Positions 53,830-64,000 of a stretch of 64,000 bases of DNA are shown here, in pieces (positions within the stretch are counted from its first letter, which is position 1; every line of letters begins with the position of its first letter). Made by a program: the position numbers and the translations under genes. A model generated the notes under the pieces. It did no database searches, had not been told where the DNA came from, and saw nothing but the letters and a program-made list of their open reading frames with translations. Source of the stretch: Cryptomeria japonica (lineage: Eukaryota > Streptophyta > Pinopsida > Cupressales > Cupressaceae); assembly GCF_030272615.1 (NCBI RefSeq), contig NC_081413.1:143371976-143435975 (forward strand), given 5' to 3'.

Positions 53830-56800
53830 ATGGCATATAAGATCCAAGACCCCATTGTTGTCACAAATGTAGAAAAGCCCTCACTAAAATACTCTTTGAC
53901 TCCCAAAATTGCATCTGCATCAGATGACAAAACTGCTTTTTCACTCATCCCGGATCGAGTCTTGTTAGTCGAGGATGTGAGATTCTTCACAAAATGTCGT
54001 GTTGAAGAACTCGGTCATGTTGAGATCAAAGATGCATATGATGAATTGTGCATAGATGGTAAAATGAATAGCAAGTATGAGCATATCAAAATCAAGGGAT
54101 GGCCTGAAGCCCTAACCTATCCCCATGTGTTCAAACCCCAGTGGGTCAAGTTTGTACTAAGCCGAGTGCATGATAATTTCATGTGGCTACAAGAGCAATC
54201 GTTTAAGATCACTAAAGAAATCATTCATCTGATCATCAGATATCCTATCTATGATCATGCTCAAGCACAGAAAATGATATCACAGAAGGAATTGATCAGT
54301 TTGACTGGAGTTGAATCGGATTACAGAGGTTTGAAGTTGAACAATGTCACTGATCCTGAACTCAAATTTGCCATTAGAGTAATTGGTTACTGTTTCTTCC
54401 AATCGGCAAGGGAAAACAGTGTACCCTATGCAGCAGTGGACTTAGCATACAAAATTGTTAAGAAAGGCATGAAAATTGACTCGTGTGAAGTATTGCTGAA
54501 GAACTTGTTTGAAAATCTGAACACAATCAGGAAGCCGAAGAAGAACAACTCGGCAAATACTCTAAAATTTGGATCATTACTTGTATGTATGTTTTTCTAC
54601 TTTGAGAAGTTTTTTCCAATAGTCGGTAAAGTTGTTTGGGAACTACACCGACCAATCACCCATTAGATCAATGACTTCATCAAGAAGTTAGGTGATAACT
54701 TTAATGATATAATGGATGATTACTTTAGCAAGTTCCAAGAGAAAATGCATAACAGGTACCGGATTCCACCACAGCTGGTAGAAAAATACAAAGATGAAAT
54801 ATGTTTTGAGGTCGACACCGATTACTGTTATGTGAATGTTGTGGAACCGAGGACTCAATCGTTGTCACCTATGGGTCACGAGATTGATTTTGATATCACA
54901 CAACAGCAAATTGATGCCTATCTATCATTGCCAAGGCATACTATCGAGCTGAGGTATGGAACCTATGAAGAGATGAAGGAAAAAGTAAAAATGAGCATTG
55001 TAGTACCTAAGGCTACAAGAAAAGCTACAAAGATGATTAAGGCATTAACTGAGAAATTTGGAGAAGAGTCTTCCTCCACACCTGTCAAAGGAGTTCTAGC
55101 CATCACCGAACAGGAGACAGAGGCCCAAGAAGCAGCCATAACACTTAGCACCGAATTGCCAAAGGGAAAAGTGTTGAAGAGAAAGAAAAAGGACACTTCA
55201 ATGGCCCTACTGACCCCTCCAAAAAAGAGACCTAACACAAGGGCATCTGCTGCATTACTGAGTAAGAAACAAAAGACTGTTGTCGTTCCTAAGGTAACTA
55301 GAACTTACAAGAAATCTACTCGGAGACTCATTTTGCCAAAAGAGTCGAGTGATACTGAATCTGAAGATGCAAATACATTTCAGATTGTGAAAAGCAAGAA
55401 GGTAGATGTACATAGTGTAGAAAATTTTTGTAATAATCTAAAGGAATATGGTGGATTTGGTGGATTCAGATTTGTCAAATATGAATCCAGATCTGCTGAT
55501 GAAAAGAGGCAAATTGAAGAAGTTGTCATTTGCACACTTCTCAAATTCTGAGGTGTCCCATTAGAAGTATGTAATTCTATTCCTACGGAATTATATGCAC
55601 ATATTGAAACCAGATGGCAATATGCCCTAGACTCGGAGAAACAAATCAGAGAAAGAAGTTTGGTGCATCTCTTTCCTGATATGTCGGTTGATGAAATAAA
55701 AGAACATCTGACAAACAACCAAACTCAATTTACAGTAAAACAAAAGGCCTTGAAATTGATGAATGGCCTATATATAGAAGTGGAAAAGGAAACAAAAGAG
55801 CAATGGAAGACCATCTTTCGAAGAAAGAATGCTGGTGAACAATCTACAGTGGAAATAGTCGATGTCATCAACCAAGAGCCTGATGTCACCGAGCAAGACC
55901 CTGCTGTCACCATTCAAATAGATGAAGATATCATGGATGCAAAGGCACCTGAACAAGAAATGATAGAAGGCAATGCTTACGCAAAACTTGTCTCCAGTGA
56001 ATCTATTTTGGAACAAGTTCAGCCTTACCCACCGATCAATCAACCTGCTACAACTGATGCTCCTCAGGCTACAAGTGAAGGCACCGAAGGTCAAAAGTCT
56101 ACAGCAGAAGGTACTTCACAAGAACAAACCTCTCAAGCACCTTCTAGCATGGAAAATGTTATAGCTGAGACACCAAGCACCGAGACACCGAAGGACACTA
56201 CCAAGGCTAAAGAAACCGACAAAAGTGTTGTCTCTACCAAGCAACCTACCGAGGGTTCTCAAGCCTCTCAAGCTATTGTAGTGGTTCACACGGTGAAAGG
56301 TAAAGAAAAGAAGTTGAAAAAGCATAGTTTCAAAATTGATTTATCAAAACCAATAGTGTTGCCCAATGTAGACATCTCCACATTGAAAGGGCAAGCACTC
56401 AATGAATTCGGTGAACTATGCAAAGCAAAGGTTGAACAAGAGAAGCAACTGGCCATACAAAAGAAGAATAAAGTACTTTAGAAGGTCAAGACCTTACTAT
56501 CAGATATGCTACCTTCAGCTACAATATCAACCAATGTAGCCATCCATATTCAATTGGATGAACTCCTAAATCAGATTGAGACATCTAGAGTAGATGCATC
56601 GGAATACTTGAGCAAACTAAAAGACAAGGAGCTAACTGCTAAAATGAGAGAGGAAGTATAAAGATCCATTGTTGTTGGCAAGGTAAAACTTGTCAAATTT
56701 ATTGCTAAGTTGTCCCCTCAACTCAAGCACATTCTTTCATTATTTCAGAAACTCTACACATTTTCTTTATTTCTTAAAGACATTAAGAATAAAACAGAAG

Positions 56801-57003
56801 CAATTGAGAAAGAGATCACCGATCTCTCAAATAAGTTGACCCCCGAGCCCAATTCAGTTCAAAATTTTTATACTAAGCTACAACAGCTCATGGCTCAACA
56901 ATTGGAACTGAGGAATGAAGAACACAAGATCAGGATGGACATAATGACACTTCAAACATTATTCCTTCCTCATCTTTCATCCGTTCAAGAACAGCTAAAC
57001 TGA
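53830..57003 (+). pseudogene. Element G ORF2: large conserved protein of unknown function
   Basis: A single frame of about 1057 codons from ATG 53830 (MAYKIQDPIVVTNVEKPSLK) to TGA 57001-57003, broken by only four stops (TAG 54664, TGA 55549, TAG 56479, TAA near 56658). N-terminal domain: VEELGHVEIKDAY, VLSRVHDNFMWLQ (residue 109), KITKEIIHLI, LTGVESDYRGLKLNNV, DSCEVLLKNLFENL and LKFGSLLVCMFFYFEK. Then KYKDEICFEVD and PMGHEIDFD, matching E. The middle part has a basic nuclear-signal-like KRKKKDTSMALLTPPKKRPN and a Thr/Glu/Gln-rich region. The C-terminus is a coiled coil (KNKTEAIEKEITDLSNKL). Frame conservation over 3.2 kb, against strong divergence from E, suggests the protein was maintained for function while active. 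Confidence 0.86.
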
Positions 57004-57472
57004 GCCACTTATCTCTCTACTACACAAGAGGGAAGCACTTTAGATGGCTTAATTTCATTATTGACAAAGTACAAATCCATTTTTGATCAGTTGCCACCTC
57101 CCAATGGTAACTAAATTTTGATGTTTGTCAAAAAAGGGGAGTATATCAGAATATATCATCAAGAATGTATAGTATTCAAAGTATCAAACAACTGGAGTGT
57201 AGTATACAGGGGGAGTATACCGAGCAGAGAATGAGCAGAATAAGCAGAGTATCCAAGAGCAGTGAACAGAGGAAAGAACAGTGATTACAGAGTATTGATC
57301 ACCAAGCACACATTACAGAGTTTTGTACAGCATATTGATAAGGGGAGTATATTTGATTAAACTATTTCAATGACTAATGTATATACTGCATGTTTAGTCA
57401 AATGTTGTAAAGTATACAGATTTTTGAGTAATGACTTTGAAAGTAGTTTTGTCAAACATCTCAACTAATGTC
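57004..57472 (+). other. Element G 3' untranslated region
   Basis: Non-coding. It contains CAAAAAAGGGGAGTATATCA (about 57127) and GATAAGGGGAGTATAT (about 57338), two purine-tract-like words before the real tract, a parallel to the internal extra tract of E and F. Confidence 0.6.
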
Positions 57473-57484
57473 AAAAGGGGAGAT
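57473..57484 (+). promoter_or_regulatory. Element G polypurine tract
   Basis: AAAAGGGGAGAT directly before the 3' LTR start TGTTACTAC. Confidence 0.9.
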
Positions 57485-58682
57485 TGTTACTACTTATCAA
57501 ATTGCCATTAGTTTTATATACAAAGTCATTCTATATACTCTAGTTTGTTACCCCTACTGAAATATTTAGTTGGTATGAACAGCGTAGTCGGTTACGGAAG
57601 GAAAACAGTCACAAAGCCCAGTATACACCGAGCTGTCTACCGAGTGTCATTTCATGTCTACTGAGCAGTAAAGATAATACACCGAGTTGATATACATCAA
57701 GTGAAACGTGTTACCAGATTCATTGAACCTAGACACACATATGAAAACGTGTTACAAGATCAAGGCACACAGAACCGTTATCACATTGGAAATTGAACAT
57801 ACAGATTTTGTAGAATTTTGAGGTCATCTAGCCAATGAAATATTTTGCATGGTTATTTATTTGAGAAATCATGTTTGTAAGATCGAAGCAATGAATCAGA
57901 TCACCGACATAAGAAGTCTATTTATACAACATGAATTTAGGGTTAGAAAGAGATGTGAATATGAGAAATGTGTGTCCATATGTGTATGAAGCAAGACTTA
58001 TGTGATACATGAGAAATCATAGAGTATTATGACTGTTACAGAGACACAGAGGTCACCGAGAAGGTTATCAAAGAATAGTCGAGGAACAAAGTAAACAGAA
58101 GGGTTTATCGAGTTATTTTATGAGTTACCGAGGTATGCTATAGGAAAGGTAATCTTATTTTGAGCACATAGAATCGGCTATAGCATTTCAGATGTAAAGT
58201 TGCAGATATTTGTAAAGTCTTATTGTAATATTTTGAAGTTGTAAGAGAAACCTTTAACAGGGTAAAAGACTCTAACCAAGTCTATAAATTGTAAATCCTT
58301 TAACCAGGTGCTACACTTATATAGTGTTGTATAAATCCTTTAGTAAGGTAGATCTAACTGATCTTAATACTCCTAACAGGGTAAGCTATCAGAAATAGCT
58401 AAATGTAGCTCTAACCGAGCACTATTTATTATTGCAGTAGTGAAGTTGTGGGTGCCATCCCCACCGCAGTTTTTCTCTCTAACCAAGAGTTTCTGCGTAA
58501 CCAAAATATACGTGTTATGGAGTGAATCATGTATGCGTGTTACTCATTTGTTTTAGCTTTATATTATGTTACAGTAACTTTTGGTTTATGCATAACAGTA
58601 AAGATATCATTGAGAAAAGGATTTGAAGTACTGATTCACCCCTCCCCTCTCAGTACATTAGCTTTCCATATTGGGCCTAACA
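57485..58682 (+). mobile_element. Element G 3' LTR
   Basis: TGTTACTACTTATC to GGGCCTAACA, followed by GTAAG. It is almost identical in layout to the 5' LTR, with scattered transitions and the extra CCATCCCCACCG at about 58457. Confidence 0.93.
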
Positions 58683-58687
58683 GTAAG

Positions 58688-59018
58688 GACCAAGGCCTAT
58701 AAATGTAATGAATCAAGTCCTTTGATGGGTCCAGAAATTGAAGATTGGAGGCCATAATTAGGAATTTCTTATAGCATTTTCTATATTCAGTTTGAAGTTT
58801 TAGATATTGTTGAACTTTCATAGTACTAGTGGATGCTGATACGCATCATTATTCTTTAAAATTAATGCAATCTATTTAATGGATCACATGTTTCATGATC
58901 TTTGTCATCTGAAATTGGTATTCTATTGATCTAATATCTTCTTTCATTCTAGATAGCACAAATATTCTGAATAATATTGTTTCATCATTCATGTTATGAA
59001 AAGTTAGTTCATTGATAG
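58688..59018. other. Continuation of the sequence into which G inserted
   Basis: Starts GACCAAGGCC right after the duplication and continues the decayed sequence that ends at 50677. No gene or repeat was recognised. Confidence 0.4.
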
Positions 59019-59294
59019 TCAACTCTTTCTGTATGTAATATCATAGAACTTGCATGTAGATGGAAATTTTAACCTATTGCTATCTAGTGTGTCATCAAAA
59101 ATTTTGTTCGCCTGGAGTATTTCTTTTGTGATTGATAAATCTTGCAAAGATATGTTTTCTTTCCCTCTTTGCACCCCTCTCTTTTGCACTTTTGTTTTAA
59201 GTGACTCTACATATGTTCTTCTTGTTACCAGCATACCACCTTGATCAAACAAGTCACATAGGCCTTGAATTATCCCTGCATGGTTGTGACCCAA
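59019..59294 (-). CDS. Possible coding remnant, 91 codons, unknown
   Basis: An open minus-strand frame reading MGHNHAGIIQGLCDLFDQGG, TYVESLKTKVQKRGVQRGKE and SITKEILQANKIFDDTLDSN. The composition is protein-like (charged, Leu-rich, few odd residues), and no repeat explains it. There is no homologue I recognise and no start or end evidence. It may be a chance ORF or the remnant of an element ORF. Nothing else in the neighbourhood supports it. Confidence 0.25.
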   Translation of the reverse strand: MGHNHAGIIQGLCDLFDQGGMLVTRRTYVESLKTKVQKRGVQRGKENISLQDLSITKEILQANKIFDDTLDSNRLKFPSTCKFYDITYRKS

Positions 59295-61380
59295 CGAATG
59301 AGACCTTGGAGGGTGATAATTTCATAGTCTTCACTCTTTCAAGAGAAGCATGTGTGTTAAATTGAATTTATTGATTTATATAAGTCCAACAAGAGACAAT
59401 TTCCATGTGTAATTTTGTAATGTATTTTATTGTGTCACTTGACACGTGTTGATTTATGTCTTGATTTTTTACTCGTCTCTTGGAGGGAGTTGTTTCAACC
59501 ATAGCTTTTTCAAATATTTGAATGTGTTTCTAAATTTTCCTTGGGTAGGAAATCTTTGGAGTGGTCAACTCAAGTTTGACCCGAAAATAAACTTCAGATG
59601 GGTTTATAAGGGGTCAAATGAACTCCTAGGAGTAGTTTAAAGATGTTTCCTAAAGTCCATAAGGTATACCTATGGGTTAGGAGTATTTTTAGGCAAGTGT
59701 CTACTCCCATGTGACTGTTTAGTCACCTCAAAAAGTGGGTTTTCTAAGATGTGCGAAAATTCAAAATTAGAAGGTGCCATCTAGGTTAGGTAACCTTCCC
59801 TTTTGATGAGAGATCCTTTTTAATCTTTTTCTTACTTTTTCCTTTTTCAGTTTTAGAAACCTGTGAGAACTCTCACTGAGGTCTTCTTAGGCAAGGATGA
59901 GAGGTTTTGTGGGTAATCACCCACTCTCTATTTTTGGAGACAATGCAATTTTGAAAGAAGACAGTTTTGGGATAGAGTTTTGGCTAAGTGTAGAAGAAAG
60001 ATTGTGGATTTGGGCTACTCATCCTCAAACTAGTTCTAGCCAAACCTTTGGGTAGATTGAAGGTTGGATTACCCTCTCTTTTTTGGTTTCTTTTTACGTT
60101 GCATGTTTATGTTGGAAAAATGGCTTGTATGTAAAAGTTGTTTCTTGTATTTTCCTTTGTGAAAATTATTATGTGATCTATTTGTTACTTCTATTTTTGC
60201 ATTTTCTTGTGATTTGGGAGTAACCAAGACCTCCTACTCTTGGGAGAGTAGGATGGTCTTGTGGGTGGTAGAATTTTGGCAGCCCTTGAGTGAGAGGCTC
60301 TCCTTATGAGAGTGAACTCAAGGGGTATATATGTGACCCTTGCTGCATGGCCTGGTTTATGTATTTGGGGGTCATAAGGGGAGAAAGAATGGCATGAAAT
60401 GCCTTGGAGGGCATAAGGATGTGGGGTTAATAAACTTATGATATATTTTTGTTTGCCATGAGGTGGCTTTGTGATCTACTATTCTTGCAGTGTCCTCGGG
60501 GTATTTGGTCCACTACCACCCGTGTAAGAACATCACATTTTGTGATGAAGTGTAGCCTTGGTTGGGAAAGTGTTTGCTATATGTTTTTCCCTTGCTTGTT
60601 GTGTTTGCATGTCTATAACCTATCTAGGGCTTGGTTCTCCAAGCTCGGGGGTGGCTTCTAGTAAGCCTAGGCTGGGAGGTGAGCACTCTATGGTCAAGCC
60701 TTACGATTTATTTGCAGGTTGCTTGGAATGAAAAAAAAAGTCAAGCTAGGAGTTGCTGGTTTTTGTACATGATTTGCAGAAAAAGAATCAGAAAAAAGGA
60801 TGCTATATTTTAGTTGCAGAAATGTAAATCAAAAGCTACATATTGTATTTACTTTTGAAAGAAGAAGAGCATCCAATGTAAAAGTTGAATTTGTATTTGA
60901 ATATACTATGAGAAAAGTGCATTTTATTAAATTCTGAATTCTATAATACTATGGTAAATATATTTAATCCTGTTTCATAATGAGTCTTGTATTCTGTTTA
61001 TTTCTGCAAATTTAAGAAAGGAAAAGAAATGCAATATGTCTTAATAAGCATTTTTTTGCCAAGCTTAAATGTTTTTAAAATTTTGTCATTATTCATTTTC
61101 TGATTTTTGGAAATAAAAAGGAAAGAAATGCAATATGTTTTATTAAGTATTTTCTTGCAAAGTTTAAATACTGTTAAAACCTATCATTTAATCATTTTCT
61201 GATTTTTTTACATAATAGAAACTAACCCATTCACAAAAGAATATGATGTAGAAAACCTGTTTTGTTTCACTACTAAAAACAAACAAAATATTTTAGATCT
61301 ATATATTGTTGTAAAAAAAAAAGAGACTGCATGCTTATGTATAAATGTATTCAAAAAAAAATATTACAGAGTTTTCTTAC
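59295..61380. other. Long stretch without recognised genes
   Basis: Moderately AT-rich. Near 59870-60300 the wording GAGAACTCTCACTGAGG, GTAATCACCCACTCTC, GAGTAGGATGGTCTTG and GAGTGAGAGGCTCTCC resembles an LTR leader, but I found no partner copy, primer site or purine tract to define an element. A short duplication of AAAGAAATGCAATATGT lies at about 61024 and 61123. Short ORFs at 59446, 60449 and 60631 have no support. Confidence 0.4.
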
Positions 61381-61390
61381 CCTAATAACA

Positions 61391-61496
61391 TGATATATAT
61401 ATATATATAAACATGATCATGCATGAAATAGAATATGAATATATGAATGGGAACATTAAAATAAGTCCAGAACGGATTATATATATATATATATAA
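61391..61496. repeat. Two TA microsatellites
   Basis: TA runs at about 61391-61409 and 61478-61495, seven to nine units each, followed by an A-rich AAAAATAAAAAATAAAAAAT stretch to about 61520. Confidence 0.85.
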
Positions 61497-61584
61497 AGAA
61501 AAAAATAAAAAATAAAAAATTAAATTTATTAAATTTATTATTAGAGAAAATAAACTATATGGCGGGGGGGGGCGAAGGGGCGAA

Positions 61585-61795
61585 CCACTGTGTGGACACA
61601 CAGTGGATGGCCCACAGCCGCCACTATGTGGACACACAACAGACAGCCTGTGGCCTCCATTGTGGACACACAGTGGCGCCCGCGACCCGCCACTATGCGG
61701 ACACACAGTAGACGGCCTGTGGCCACCACTGTATGGACACACAATGGGCGGTACCTGGCACCGCCACCGCTGTGTGTACACAAAGTGGTGACCAA
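61585..61795. repeat. GC-rich hairpin minisatellite, about six units of 33-38 bp
   Basis: Units start CCACTGTGTGGACACACAGT or close variants (CCACTATGTGGACACAC, CCATTGTGGACACACAGTGG, CCACTATGCGGACACACAGT) followed by a GC-rich part such as GACGGCCTGTGGCC. The CCACTGTGT...ACACAGTGG part is a perfect inverted repeat with a four-base loop, so each unit can form a hairpin. Composition contrasts sharply with the AT-rich surroundings. ORFs on both strands here are by-products of the repeat. Confidence 0.88.
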
Positions 61796-63252
61796 GGAAG
61801 CCCCATCCCACCGCTCCCTCCCTCTTCAAAAACCCTCTGCCTCTCTCTCTCGGCCCTGCATAAACATGTAATATCAGAGTTAAGCCCTAGCCCGAAAAAT
61901 TGGGATAGGGCAAGAACAATAAGGTGAAAGGAAATTAGGGCAGAGGGTGGGGTGTTTAATAATAATATTAATTAGGGTTTATGGGGTATATTTAAAATAT
62001 TTTAGTTAGGTTATAGGGAGCGTTATTGTTACAATAATGTATGTTTAGGAATTAAATATCCTCATATATAAATATATATTAGTTAAATAAATATATATAT
62101 TGAGTCATATATACGAATTTATAATCTAACCTTAAATGAATTATTTTATTTATATGTTCATATTTTATATATGTTTTTATAAGCATATAGGAATTTAAAT
62201 ATTTGATTTTAATGTCTTAAATTTTAAATTCATTTGGAGTTTAACTTTTTAGAGATTATAATAATTTCTTTATAAGTTATTTTGACTATAAGGGGTTATT
62301 TAATCCACCTAAATCTAGGCTATTCCAGGCTAAATTTTATAGGGAAATTTTCATTATGGGTTTAATTGACCCTTTAGTCGAATTAGGTTAATCACATTTT
62401 AATTATTGTTAAAATAAAATATAGGCATTAATAATCTAATTGCTAGGACTAATTTATTTAGTTCCTAAAAGCAATTAATGGTTATTGGCGATTAATATTA
62501 TCTTTGTCAATTAATTTTAGAGATTTTTGCTTAAATGAATTTATTTTTTTATTAAATGGTGAGATAATTATAATTTCCCTGGAAGAGGATTTCATGGTGG
62601 AATTATATATATTCGAAAATAAGTCCAAGACCTTGGTCTTGCGAACTCATTTGGCCTAAATGGAATCTTATACTAAATAAAGAAATTAACATTTTAACGT
62701 TTGACACTTCAATTTTCAATTGCTCGATTTATTTATATTATTACATTAAATTCATATTAATAATTAATTTATAGACGCAAGATTTAATCAAGTTATAAAG
62801 GAAGGATGTATTATCATGGATGGAGGAAACTTGTTAGGAGAAATAATTATTATTGAATCAAGTAATTATATTAATGCCTATTTAGTAGAAGACGATCTAA
62901 TTAAGAAATATAATTTGCAACTGTAATAAAAGGGACATTGCATGTGAATTTATTATTGTCCTTATAAAATCATTTTGTTCCATTTGATTTTAGGAATTAA
63001 CGTAAATTGTTGTGTTAGGAATATCCTAGCTTTGTCGTTTAGGAGTTTTATAGAAAACTAAAGCTTCTAGATAAATTTGCTCTATTTATCGCTCATGTTA
63101 GAATTAAAAAATATATATTTTATTATAATTTAAGATTTCGCTTGGAACAACCTGTCAAGTTGTCACATCTAATTAAGCATAGGTTGCATGTAATTAAGTG
63201 TTCAAAAAAAAAATTGTTGTGTGTGTTTTTGCCCAAAAGTTTGGGCATGACA
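61796..63252 (+). mobile_element. 3' part of a left LTR of a further retrotransposon (element J)
   Basis: The end GCCCAAAAGTTTGGGCATGACA at 63231-63252 is followed three bases later by an initiator-Met primer site, so the sequence to the left is an LTR. Its start could not be found because the partner LTR is outside the window; 61796 is only a working limit. Very AT-rich inside (62040-62900). The GCCCAAAAGTTTGGGC palindrome close to the end is a visible feature. A TTTTGGTATCAGAGC junction is common in chromovirus (Del/Tekay) elements, so a Ty3 identity is likely but not shown. Confidence 0.6.
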
Positions 63253-63255
63253 TTT

Positions 63256-63267
63256 TGGTATCAGAGC
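63256..63267 (+). promoter_or_regulatory. Element J primer-binding site (initiator-Met tRNA)
   Basis: TGGTATCAGAGC, three bases after the LTR end CATGACA at 63252, followed by CCTAGGTTC. Confidence 0.85.
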
Positions 63268-64000
63268 CCTAGGTTCATACACTGGTGAACATGGGCTACA
63301 TTTATAACTTAGTTGAACTAAACTATGGCTTCGAAGTATAACACCTAGGTGGAAACTTGCAATATAACAAAGTGAAACATAAGAGAAAATTCTTCTAAAT
63401 CAACAGATCAACATATATCAATTCAAGGGGTTCCAAGGGTCACTAAAAGCCTTGAAATTTGAAACTAATTAGTCATAATGTTTATGGCATAATAAGACCC
63501 CAAAGGCTACAAAAAAATTTTAATTATAAATATTCTCGATATTTAATAAATGAAATTTAGATCATTACTACTTATAAGTTACCATTCAATTGGAACCCGA
63601 ATGCAATTATTGCCCTAATCAAATCAAGTATGAGGAGTTAATTCTACAATAAAATACCTCTGATGGTAACTAAGAGAATACCATCCATCGAGGTATGTTC
63701 TTGACTTGGCAATTCAAGCAAGCTAGTTAGACATAAGATGAAGGCTCAATAAACAAGATAATTGAGATAGCGACAACTCAAGTAAAAAAAAAATTTAAGC
63801 TATGCTAAAATTTTGGTGGTTTGAGGACCACGACTGCCATTTGAGACAACCATGAAGAAGAGTAGGAGGTACTCTTGCAAATATTAGAAAGAAGCATTAA
63901 CCTATCCTAATGAATAGGTGCCTTAAGCGTGTGGTCAGGCTAGGTTACTTATTAAGAGCATTCATTAGACAATCCTTGTAGCAACACAGAGAAGCCAGAG
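63268..64000 (+). other. Start of the internal region of element J, no gene seen
   Basis: No ORF of note on either strand and no gag motif in the 730 bases available. The region may be a leader or decayed gag. The window ends inside it. Confidence 0.5.

Larger units (their letters stand above)
50678..58682 (+). mobile_element. Element G: third pol-less two-ORF LTR retrotransposon (plus strand)
   Basis: 8005 bp with LTRs 50678-51863 (1186 bp) and 57485-58682 (1198 bp), perfect target duplication GTAAG (50673-50677, 58683-58687), initiator-Met primer site and purine tract. The internal part has ORF1 (coiled coil and five zinc knuckles) and ORF2 (about 1057 codons), homologous in plan and in conserved motifs to E and F but strongly diverged. 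No pol is present. LTR pairs are very similar (differences at a few percent by eye), so it inserted more recently than D or B. Confidence 0.94.

Noticed and set aside
59870-60300. Stem-loop-rich GAGAACTCTC...GAGAGGCTCTCC region as an RNA gene
   Set aside because: Short self-complementary words occur, but no consistent secondary structure or known RNA family could be identified by eye.
61377-61871. Several 60-150 codon ORFs with repeated VCPHSGG or TMWTHNR
   Set aside because: By-products of the 36-bp hairpin minisatellite; present in several frames and on both strands.
1-64000. tRNA or rRNA genes
   Set aside because: The tRNA-like words TGGTATCAGAGC are primer-binding sites next to LTR ends; no cloverleaf or rRNA sequence was recognised.

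Overview
This is a plant nuclear window made almost entirely of nested LTR retrotransposons. I could not identify an intact host gene. The signs of a plant are two Ty3/gypsy elements with the Tat-lineage layout (a second, archaeal-type RNase H after RT-RNase H, and an antisense extra ORF encoding a plant mobile domain, PMD), Copia elements primed by initiator-Met tRNA, and abundant CAG-to-TAG type stop codons as expected from decay of CHG-methylated DNA. The depth of nesting and the large, old elements suggest a big, slowly purged genome such as a conifer or other gymnosperm. That last step is inference.

Layout by nesting level. (1) The oldest recognisable layer is a minus-strand Copia element, C1: LTR at about 48764-49227, gag, protease, integrase and RT at 48640-45578, and the RT continuation at 11019-10682. 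Its remainder lies beyond the left edge. (2) Two Tat-type Ty3 elements sit inside the C1 RT gene. Element A (plus strand, 1-10681) is cut by the left window edge. Element B (minus strand, 11020-45577) is flanked by a perfect 5-bp duplication, ATAAC. (3) Four insertions lie inside B: a full-length Copia element D (plus strand, 16000-30079, duplication GCTAG), a solo LTR K (30269-31871, AGGCT), element F (minus strand, 36654-43405, imperfect TCAGG/TCAAA) and a solo LTR H (43569-44627, AGAAC). (4) Element E (minus strand, 21983-28728, AGGTG) sits inside the 3' LTR of D. Separately, element G (plus strand, 50678-58682, GTAAG) sits in decayed, unrecognised DNA. The right end shows an LTR end and primer-binding site of another element (LTR ending at 63252) whose body lies beyond the window.

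The most interesting content is the E/F/G group. These are three diverged, complete LTR elements that keep the LTRs, initiator-Met primer site and purine tract of a Copia/Sirevirus-type element but show no protease, integrase, RT or RNase H. They carry two ORFs instead. ORF1 is a gag-like protein made of a long coiled coil followed by four or five CCHC zinc knuckles. ORF2 encodes about 1000 residues with a conserved globular N-terminus, a basic/low-complexity middle and a coiled-coil C-terminus, and I cannot assign it to a known function. D, the autonomous-looking Copia element, shares the primer site, the purine tract, an LTR sequence block and a hairpin with compensatory base changes near the LTR 3' end, so a D-type element is a plausible source of enzymes for E/F/G.

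Almost every coding region is broken by stop codons, and D shows nonsense changes without frameshifts. Joining the flanks across the D, K and B insertions restores the interrupted reading frames, which supports the nesting order independently of the LTR ends. All boundaries and relationships here were read by eye without alignment software.
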